Assembly: GCF_014451325.2 (NCBI RefSeq)
Contig: NZ_JACSCH020000003.1
Span: 62,001-126,000 of the forward strand
DNA: 64,000 bases
Direction of reading: 5' to 3'
From: Streptomyces sp. CB02980
GTDB taxonomy: Bacteria; Actinomycetota; Actinomycetes; Streptomycetales; Streptomycetaceae
Shown: positions 58,801 to 64,000 of the stretch, one piece after another
Numbering within the stretch: the first letter of the stretch is position 1
Layout of the letters: every line of letters begins with the position of its first letter
The notes under the pieces: generated by a model
Seen by the model: the letters and a program-made list of their open reading frames with translations, nothing else
What the model was told of the DNA's origin: nothing
The model's database searches: none
Program-made: the position numbers and the translations under genes

Positions 58801-59359
58801 GCGGTCGTACGGCCCCGCCCTCGATCGGCGGGGCGGGCAGCAGCGCGGGCGCGGCGCCCTCGCGGCTGATCGTCCAGAGCCGCTCGGCCGCACCGGTGAC
58901 GAAGACGGTGCCGAGCAGGTACCAGAGGGCGCTGCCGGGGGTCCAGTCGATCCACAGCGGTGCGATGACGAGCAGCGCGATCCGGACGCCGTCGGCGCCG
59001 ATCATGGTCCAGCGCCGGTCGAGCATGCCGCCGGGTCCGGTGAGCGCGGTCAGCGGGCCGAGAAGGACGGCTCCGAAGAGGACCGAGGCGAGCAGCCGGG
59101 CGCCCACGACGGCGGCCACGGCGAACGCGGCGCCCCGTTCACCCCCGCCGAGCGCGCCCTCGGTCACGGCGGCCTGGAGGCCGAGGAGGACGAGCACGAG
59201 CAGGGCGAGCGCGTCGCCGGTGCTGCCGACGAAGTGGGCGCTCCACAACCTGCGCAGCGGCTGATGGCGCAAGAGGGCGCGTACGGCACGCTCCCTGGAA
59301 TCCGCGACGAGTGCGGCGTCGGAATCGCCGAGGCGGTCTGGCTGCTCTGCTCGCGTCAT
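55883..59359 (-). CDS. tmk: Fused membrane domain - thymidylate kinase - coiled-coil protein
   Basis: A 1158-residue three-part protein. Residues 1-500 form an MFS-like membrane region with about twelve hydrophobic segments. Residues 519-725 are a complete dTMP kinase: P-loop [10 protein letters not shown] (Lys529), the DR(Y/H) motif [13 protein letters not shown], and the LID-like arginine-rich [14 protein letters not shown] part; it makes dTDP from dTMP and ATP. From about 730 to 960 is a long Glu/Arg/Lys/Ala coiled coil ([20 protein letters not shown] style). The tail has repeats such as T-P-I-V and [18 protein letters not shown] and ends in acidic/basic residues. Adjacent to topA. The fused form is known in Streptomyces; the membrane link is unexplained. 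Confidence 0.9.
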   Translation of the reverse strand: MTRAEQPDRLGDSDAALVADSRERAVRALLRHQPLRRLWSAHFVGSTGDALALLVLVLLGLQAAVTEGALGGGERGAAFAVAAVVGARLLASVLFGAVLLGPLTALTGPGGMLDRRWTMIGADGVRIALLVIAPLWIDWTPGSALWYLLGTVFVTGAAERLWTISREGAAPALLPAPPIEGGAVRPLPDHLGSLRRLSQRTAFLAVPAAAAVLLVATLIGNLLGAGIDWFSLHQAALGSYVAAGLFAASVTVLYAMALPGGDTPRPRSPLEGLRRPTEKGADKGAEGSVEKGRTGALSLLVLTCATVAGAIAAAASVAVLHAYDLGGGPVTYALLVLALSGATAVGIRTARSVLPVLSRRRLLALATAVTGVALIAMGLVPDTATVLLLSVLAGYAAGVAANIGHTLVDQETEEPRRARTTEHLQATARVGMAIGALAAPLLAAAIGPHRLASDSGTFLFEHGGAAFTLALIGALLLPVAALVLAKTDDRAGVPLRRDLRDALRGSDPVQAPSPTGFFIALEGGDGAGKSTQVQALAEWIRAKGHEVVVTREPGATPIGKRLRSILLDVSSAGLSNRAEALLYAADRAEHVDSLVRPALERGAIVLSDRYIDSSVAYQGAGRDLSPTEIARISRWATDGLVPHLTVVLDVSPETARERFTEAPDRLESEPPEFHARVRAGFLALAAADPSRYLVVDAGQEPEAVTTVVRHRLDRMLPLSEAEVKAVEEARRKAEEEARRRAEEEAARKAEEERLERERQEQLAKLRAEEEERKRREEEEARRLEAERQAEEARRKAEEARLAAEEERRRLAAEEKARKEEEERLRKEAEEEARLRAEAEERRLEKQRKAEEALLRAEEARRMAEAAAAAKAAEEAAAKAAAEKTAAEAVAKAAAERAAAERAAAEAAAALRAEAAKATAERAAAEKKAAAEAKAAADAKAARERAEAEANAAAERAARAAEAAAVELSANEVTQATPIVKPDPRIAKPSTTQARTSGGARAGTSAGAREAKPAAEPAAPTVSPEEVTVATPIVRITKPEAETSVLPRIGEERAADETAVLPPVRDTESTAVLPSVRDIPASDPVDRVPQGIFRDAGPARQQPQGENDRTRELPQLDENGRPRRRSDWAEETPLDDLPTLADELFGPHDDEDEGPRRRR

Positions 59360-59448
59360 CCGTCCACCCTATCCGGACGGCCTTGCTCCCCGCGGCCTCC
59401 GCCCGAACATCCGGACGAGCCTGTGACAGGACGAACAGGAGAACGGAG

Positions 59449-59482
59449 GACGGGGGTGGAGGCAGCTGCCTCCACCCCCGTC
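59449..59482 (-). terminator. 34-bp palindrome after topA
   Basis: GACGGGGGTGGAGGCAG followed by its exact complement. It lies 24 bases past the topA stop and 90 before the tmk start. Very strong stem; no loop. Confidence 0.82.
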
Positions 59483-59505
59483 GGAACCGTTCGTTCCCGG
59501 TTCGA

Positions 59506-62349
59506 CTACTCCGGCTTCGCCGCCGCCGTCTTCTTCGCGGCGGTCGTCTTCTTGGCCGTCGTCGTCTTCTTCGCGGCCGTCTTCTTCGCGGCCGTCGTGG
59601 TCTTCTTCGCCGCGGCCTTCGTCGCGGTCTTCTTCGCGGTGGTCGCCTTCTTGGCCGGGGCCTTCTTGGCGGTCTTCTTCGCCGGTCCCTTGGCCCGCTT
59701 CTCCGCGAGCAGCTCGTAACCGCGCTCCGGCGTGATCGTCTCCACGCTGTCGTCGGTCCGCAGGGTGGCGTTGGTCTCGCCGTCCGTCACGTACGGGCCG
59801 AAGCGCCCGTCCTTGACGACCACGGGCTTCTCGCTGACCGGGTCGGTGCCCAGCTCCTTCAGCGGCGGCTTGGCCGCGGCCCGGCCCCGCTGCTTCGGCT
59901 GGGCGTAGATCGCGAGCGCCTCTTCGAGGGTGATCGAGAAGAGCTGATCCTCCTCGGTGAGCGACCGCGAGTCCGTGCCCTTCTTCAGGTACGGGCCGTA
60001 ACGGCCGTTCTGCGCGGTGATCTCGACGCCCTCGGCGTCCGCGCCGACGACCCTGGGCAGGGACATCAGCCGGAGCGCGTCCTCCAGGGTGACGGTGTCG
60101 AGGGACATCGACTTGAAGAGGGAGGCCGTGCGCGGCTTCACCGCGTTCTTGCCGGTCTTCGGGGTGCCCTCGGGCAGGATCTCCGTGACGTACGGGCCGT
60201 AGCGGCCGTCCTTCGCGACGATCTGGTTGCCGCTGACCGGGTCGGCGCCCAGCTCGAAGTCGCCGCTCGGCTTGGCGAGCAGCTCCTCGGCGAGCTCGAC
60301 GGTCAGCTCGTCGGGTGCGAGTTCCTCGGGGACGTCGGCGCGCTGGTGGCCCTCGGCCTCCTTCTCGCCGCGCTCGACGTACGGGCCGTAGCGGCCGACG
60401 CGGAGCACGATGTCGTTGCCGACGGGGAAGGACGAGATCTCCCGCGCGTCGATCGCGCCGAGGTCGGTGACGAGCTCCTTGAGGCCGCCGAGGTGGTCCC
60501 CGTCGCCGTTGCCGGCGTCCGCCGCACCGCCGGCGGCGGCCGTACCGCCCTCGGTCTCACCGAAGTAGAAGCGCTTCAGCCACGGCACGGACTTGGCCTC
60601 GCCGCGGGCGATGCGGTCGAGGTCGTCCTCCATCCGGGCGGTGAAGTCGTAGTCGACGAGCCGCCCGAAGTGCGTCTCCAGGAGGTTGACGACGGCGAAG
60701 CTCAGGAAGGACGGCACGAGGGCCGTGCCCTTCTTGAAGACGTAGCCGCGGTCGAGGATCGTGCCGATGATCGACGCGTACGTCGACGGGCGGCCGATCT
60801 CGCGCTCTTCCAGCTCCTTGACCAGCGAGGCCTCGGTGTAGCGGGCCGGCGGCTTGGTCGCGTGGCCGTCCACGGTGATCTCGTCGGCGGTCAGCGCGTC
60901 GCCCTGGGCGACCTGCGGCAGGCGCCGCTCGCGGTCGTCGAGCTCCGCGTTCGGGTCGTCGGCGCCTTCGACGTACGCCTTCATGAAGCCGTGGAAGGTG
61001 ATCGTCTTGCCGGAGGCGCTGAACTCGGCGTCACGGCCGTCGGCGGCCCGGCCGCCGATCTTCACGGTGACCGAGTTTCCGGTGGCGTCCTTCATCTGGG
61101 AGGCGACGGTCCGCTTCCAGATGAGCTCGTACAGCCGGAACTGGTCGCCGGTCAGACCGGTCTCCGCCGGGGTGCGGAAACGATCACCCGAAGGGCGAAT
61201 CGCCTCGTGCGCCTCCTGCGCGTTCTTGACCTTGCCCGCGTAGACGCGCGGCTTCTCCGGCAGGTAGTCGGCGCCGTAGAGCTGCGTGACCTGCGCCCGC
61301 GCCGCCGAGACGGCGGTGTCGGAGAGGATCGTGGAGTCCGTACGCATGTAGGTGATGAAGCCGTTTTCGTACAGCTTCTGCGCCACCTGCATGGTCGCCT
61401 TCGCACCGAAGCCCAGCTTGCGGCTCGCCTCCTGCTGGAGGGTGGTGGTGCGGAAGGGGGCGTACGGGGAGCGGCGGTACGGCTTCGACTCGACCGAGCG
61501 CACCGCGAACGCGGTGTCGGCGAGCGCGGCGGCCAGGGCGCGGGCGTTCGTCTCGTCCAGGTGGAGGACGCTCTCGCTCTTCAGCCGGCCGTCGGCACCG
61601 AAGTCACGGCCCTGCGCGACCCGCTTGCCGTCGACCGCCGCGAGGCGCGCGACCAGCTGCGAAGGGTCGGAGGAGTCACCGGTGCGGCCGGTGGCGAAGG
61701 TGCCGGTGAGGTCCCAGTACTCGGCGGAACGGAAGGCGATGCGCTCGCGCTCCCGCTCGACGACGAGGCGGGTGGCCACCGACTGGACGCGGCCCGCCGA
61801 CAGCTTCGGCATGACCTTCTTCCACAGGACCGGCGAGACCTCGTAGCCGTAGAGGCGGTCGAGGATTCGGCGGGTCTCCTGGGCGTCGACCATGCGCTGG
61901 TTCAGCTCGCGCGGGTTGGCGACGGCCTCGCGGATCGCGTCCTTGGTGATCTCGTGGAAGACCATCCGGTGGACCGGGACCTTGGGCTTCAGGACTTCCT
62001 GGAGGTGCCACGCGATGGCCTCGCCCTCGCGGTCCTCATCGGTGGCGAGGAAGAGCTCGTCGGATTCGGCGAGGAGCTCCTTGAGCTTCCTGACCTGCGC
62101 CTTCTTGTCGGCATTGACGACATAGATGGGCTGGAAGTCGTGCTCGACGTCGACGCCGAGGCGGCGCACCTCACCGGTGTACTTCTCGGGCACCTCGGCG
62201 GCGCCGCTGGGGAGGTCTCGGATGTGCCCGACGCTCGCCTCGACGACGTAGCCGGGGCCGAGGTAGCCCTTGATCGTCTTCGCCTTGGCAGGCGACTCGA
62301 CGATGACGAGTCGGCGGCCGCCGTGTGCGGCTTCGCTGGTCGGGGACAA
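59506..62349 (-). CDS. topA: DNA topoisomerase I
   Basis: A 947-residue type IA enzyme that relaxes negative supercoils. The TOPRIM segment is RRLVIVESPAKAKTIKGYLGPGY and DEDREGEAIAWHL; the catalytic Tyr is in NGFITYMRTDSTILSD. The C-terminal part has repeated topoisomerase-type domains with G-R-Y-G-P-Y-x units (six copies), then a lysine/alanine/threonine tail (AKKTAKKAPAKKATTAKKT and similar) known in Streptomyces TopA to raise processivity. There are no zinc fingers. Start is taken as TTG 62349 (LSPTSEAAHGGRR), which has GGAGAGA upstream; the frame open to 62649 is not translated as it lacks similar sequence. Gene order topA-tmk-holB is conserved, interrupted here after tmk. Confidence 0.95.
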   Translation of the reverse strand: MSPTSEAAHGGRRLVIVESPAKAKTIKGYLGPGYVVEASVGHIRDLPSGAAEVPEKYTGEVRRLGVDVEHDFQPIYVVNADKKAQVRKLKELLAESDELFLATDEDREGEAIAWHLQEVLKPKVPVHRMVFHEITKDAIREAVANPRELNQRMVDAQETRRILDRLYGYEVSPVLWKKVMPKLSAGRVQSVATRLVVERERERIAFRSAEYWDLTGTFATGRTGDSSDPSQLVARLAAVDGKRVAQGRDFGADGRLKSESVLHLDETNARALAAALADTAFAVRSVESKPYRRSPYAPFRTTTLQQEASRKLGFGAKATMQVAQKLYENGFITYMRTDSTILSDTAVSAARAQVTQLYGADYLPEKPRVYAGKVKNAQEAHEAIRPSGDRFRTPAETGLTGDQFRLYELIWKRTVASQMKDATGNSVTVKIGGRAADGRDAEFSASGKTITFHGFMKAYVEGADDPNAELDDRERRLPQVAQGDALTADEITVDGHATKPPARYTEASLVKELEEREIGRPSTYASIIGTILDRGYVFKKGTALVPSFLSFAVVNLLETHFGRLVDYDFTARMEDDLDRIARGEAKSVPWLKRFYFGETEGGTAAAGGAADAGNGDGDHLGGLKELVTDLGAIDAREISSFPVGNDIVLRVGRYGPYVERGEKEAEGHQRADVPEELAPDELTVELAEELLAKPSGDFELGADPVSGNQIVAKDGRYGPYVTEILPEGTPKTGKNAVKPRTASLFKSMSLDTVTLEDALRLMSLPRVVGADAEGVEITAQNGRYGPYLKKGTDSRSLTEEDQLFSITLEEALAIYAQPKQRGRAAAKPPLKELGTDPVSEKPVVVKDGRFGPYVTDGETNATLRTDDSVETITPERGYELLAEKRAKGPAKKTAKKAPAKKATTAKKTATKAAAKKTTTAAKKTAAKKTTTAKKTTAAKKTAAAKPE

Positions 62350-62630
62350 CTTCGCTCTTCTCTCCGGATCGACACTCTCTGGCACGTACGGCGCTGGCAC
62401 GCACGGCAGCGGCACGGACGGTGACGCTCCCGTCGCTGCGGAGTGTGACGGTACAACCCGCCCCCGTGTCAAACGGCGAAAGCCCGCAACGGCCACTCGA
62501 ACGGTAACCCGAGTCCTGGCATTCCTGCCGCCCGGACTCCCGGTCGGGCGGGGCGCGAAAGGATCGGGAGGGGCTCGGGGAAGGATCAGAAAGGGCTCGG
62601 GGAAGGGGTCGGGAGGGGGTCGGGGAGGCG

Positions 62631-62828
62631 TCAGACGCGGCCGAAGCACCAGATGCCGAGGGCGAGGGAGGCGAGGCCGAAGAGGCTCGTCAGCGCGACG
62701 GCGGCCCGCGGGGCGACCCCGTGGGCGACGGGCTCACGGTGCAGTGTCCGCACGGTGGTCCACAGCAGCAGCGCGCCTCCGAACAGCGTGAACGCCGCCC
62801 CCGCGAAGATCGCCGGCCCGCTCTCCAT
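62631..62828 (-). CDS. Small two-span membrane protein
   Basis: A 65-residue protein with two membrane helices (AIFAGAAFTLFGGALLLWTTV and AVALTSLFGLASLALGIWCF) separated by a short basic loop (RTLHREPVAHGVAPR). Third positions are GC-rich. ATG 62828 (MESGPAIF) is preceded by GGAACGGGG at a longer distance than usual. It lies upstream of topA. Function unknown; no match to a named family. Confidence 0.72.
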   Translation of the reverse strand: MESGPAIFAGAAFTLFGGALLLWTTVRTLHREPVAHGVAPRAAVALTSLFGLASLALGIWCFGRV

Positions 62829-63022
62829 GCCCGTACCCCGTTCCGTTCACGTGCGGTGTTGGTCTCCCGCCGCCGAGGCTGACACCTCCCGGCGTCGTAG
62901 GTGCGAATTCCGGGTGAACGACGCGGAGCATCCCGTACGGTTTCACGAAGATGGCCGGTAGTGACCCACTCGTCACTTCTCGCAGTTCTCGCCCGGCTCG
63001 GCCGGCTTGCCCGTCTCTTCTG

Positions 63023-63814
63023 TCACATCGTGTCGAGGGTGGCCCGGCGGCGGCTGCCCCGCTCGAAGACACCGAGCAGGACGACGGCGAGTAGCCCCCA
63101 GCCGGCGCCCACGGCGAGCTCGGCCCCGAGCAGCGCGCCGTCGAGACCGCCGCCGGCGGTCAGCCCGCGCGCCGCGTCCGCCGCGTGCGTGAGCGGCAGC
63201 AGCTCACCGGCGGCCCGCATCCACTCCGGCAGCGTCTCCCGCGGTACGGCCGCGCCGGTCAGCAGGAGCAGTACGGAACTGGCCACGTTCGACACCAGGA
63301 ACACATCCCGGAAGCGGAGTCCGAGCGCGCCGAGCGCGAGCCCGAACGCCGAGCAGGCGCCGGCCGCGACGAGCAGGACGAGGCCGAGACCGGGCAGCGC
63401 CCCGGCCGGCACGGGCAGCCCGAGGACGAGCGAGGCGGCGGTGAGCACGAAGGCGCTGACGAACAGCCCGTTGAGCACGTACGGCAGGGCGCGCCCGATC
63501 CACAGCGGGACCCGGTGCCGGGGCGAGAGCAGGACCGCGCCGAGCGTGCCGTACCGGCGCTCGTTGGCGACGGCCATCGTGCCGCCGTACACGCAGGAGG
63601 CGGAAGCCGCGAGGACGGCGTTCCCCACGAGGTGGAAACGGTCGTCGGCGACCCCCAGTTCACGCCCCAGAAAGACGAAGAAGAAGACCTGGAGAAGCGG
63701 CCCGACCAGCAGGGTTCCGATGAACATCGGCGGGGTCGTCCAGTTGAAGAGGGCCCGGTAGGAGATCGCCCCGCCGACGACGACGAGCCGCGCGGTGCCG
63801 AGGAAACGGAACAT
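63023..63814 (-). CDS. ABC-2 type exporter permease
   Basis: A 263-residue permease with six hydrophobic segments. The ABC-2 signature region reads MAVANERRYGTLGAVLLSPRHRVPLWIGRALPYV, and the last helix is GAGWGLLAVVLLGVFERGSRRRATLDTM. ATG 63814 (MFRFLGTARLVVVGG) has GAGAGG upstream. The expected ATPase gene should be just beyond the right edge; a possible tail is at 63979. Substrate unknown. Confidence 0.85.
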   Translation of the reverse strand: MFRFLGTARLVVVGGAISYRALFNWTTPPMFIGTLLVGPLLQVFFFVFLGRELGVADDRFHLVGNAVLAASASCVYGGTMAVANERRYGTLGAVLLSPRHRVPLWIGRALPYVLNGLFVSAFVLTAASLVLGLPVPAGALPGLGLVLLVAAGACSAFGLALGALGLRFRDVFLVSNVASSVLLLLTGAAVPRETLPEWMRAAGELLPLTHAADAARGLTAGGGLDGALLGAELAVGAGWGLLAVVLLGVFERGSRRRATLDTM

Positions 63815-63835
63815 GGTTGTCGTGCCTCTCGAAGG

Positions 63836-63978
63836 TCGGGTGAGGGTTCTCGTCGGTCGGGTGACGGGCCGTCGGCCGGGTGCGGGTGCTCGTCGGTCGG
63901 GTGACGGGCCGTCGGTCGGGTGGGGGTTCTCGTCGGGCGGGTGACGGGCCGTCGGCCGGGTGCGGGTGCTCGTCGGTC
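63836..63978. repeat. 40-bp tandem repeat upstream of the permease gene
   Basis: GTGACGGGCCGTCGG recurs at 63861, 63901 and 63941, an exact 40-base period, with a partial fourth unit on the left. Units differ mainly at TCGGTCGGG versus TCGGCCGGG. It fills most of the gap between the probable ATPase end and the permease start. Confidence 0.85.
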
Positions 63979-64000
63979 TCACGTGAGGGCGAGGGTCGCG
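63979..64000 (-). CDS. Possible last codons of an upstream gene (cut by window edge)
   Basis: On the minus strand, the last bases read A-T-L-A-L-T then TGA at 63981-63979. The position just upstream of an ABC-2 permease fits the end of its ATPase gene. Six codons cannot prove this. Confidence 0.3.

Noticed and set aside
59311..62424. 1037-residue open frame opposite topA
   Set aside because: Antisense shadow of topA; Arg/Leu/Val-rich without domain signs.
62350..62649. Longer N-terminus of topA
   Set aside because: Pro/Arg-rich leader lacking homology; the ribosome site lies before TTG 62349.
63836..63978. CRISPR-like array
   Set aside because: The 40-bp units are contiguous with no unique spacers and no cas genes are near; it is an ordinary tandem repeat.
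1..64000. Insertion sequence, prophage or secondary-metabolite core genes
   Set aside because: No transposase, integrase, capsid, PKS or NRPS motif was seen in any frame; only small exporters and regulators are present.

Overview
The window is a 64 kb piece of a linear-chromosome actinomycete, almost certainly Streptomyces. Base composition is very GC-rich, third codon positions are nearly all G or C, GTG starts are common, and the gene set is typical: FtsH-Hpt-TilS, TipA-like regulator, WhiJ/DUF397 cluster, SigE-type ECF sigma factors, and TopA with a lysine-rich tail. No phage, insertion sequence, CRISPR array or rRNA was seen. It reads as chromosomal core with small accessory patches.

1-13 kb: folate and purine housekeeping. 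The end of folP, an NTF2-like gene, folB, folK and a DUF3180 membrane protein run rightward. folE, ftsH, hpt, tilS, a zinc metalloprotease and a PBP4-type dacB run leftward. ppa and a ThrE-type exporter face the other way, closed by strong hairpins. 13-24 kb: DedA, YbjQ, a TipA-like MerR regulator with a recognisable ptipA-type promoter, a ClC channel plus glutamate decarboxylase pair (probable acid resistance), a BNR-repeat lipoprotein, a PadR-controlled DrrAB exporter with three matching operators, DinB and an aldehyde dehydrogenase.

24-33 kb: a WhiJ-like regulator, RsbW-like ATPase and DUF397 protein whose promoters share a 25-bp motif; then an ECF sigma factor flanked by a secreted protein and a membrane protein that share the same extracellular domain; FUSC exporter, DUF2786 protein, HxlR regulator and NmrA-type reductase. 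33-47 kb: FtsX-type ABC exporter, small hypothetical, GNAT, quinone oxidoreductase, a hybrid ATPase-LuxR regulator, a short PolA-family polymerase, a second SigE-like sigma/membrane-protein pair, an ECF41-like sigma, and a PPOX-like protein. Several intergenic gaps here are filled with repeats.

47-64 kb: tRNA-Thr(CGT), a secreted tripeptidyl-aminopeptidase-like hydrolase, holB, then a two-component system and MacB/FtsX-type ABC exporter sitting between holB and tmk, a giant membrane-tmk-coiled-coil fusion, topA, a small membrane protein and an ABC-2 permease. The most interesting material is the sigma/secreted/membrane trio at 26.1-28.5 kb, the shared motif in the WhiJ-like cluster, the TipA homologue lacking the ligand-binding cysteine, and the tmk fusion.
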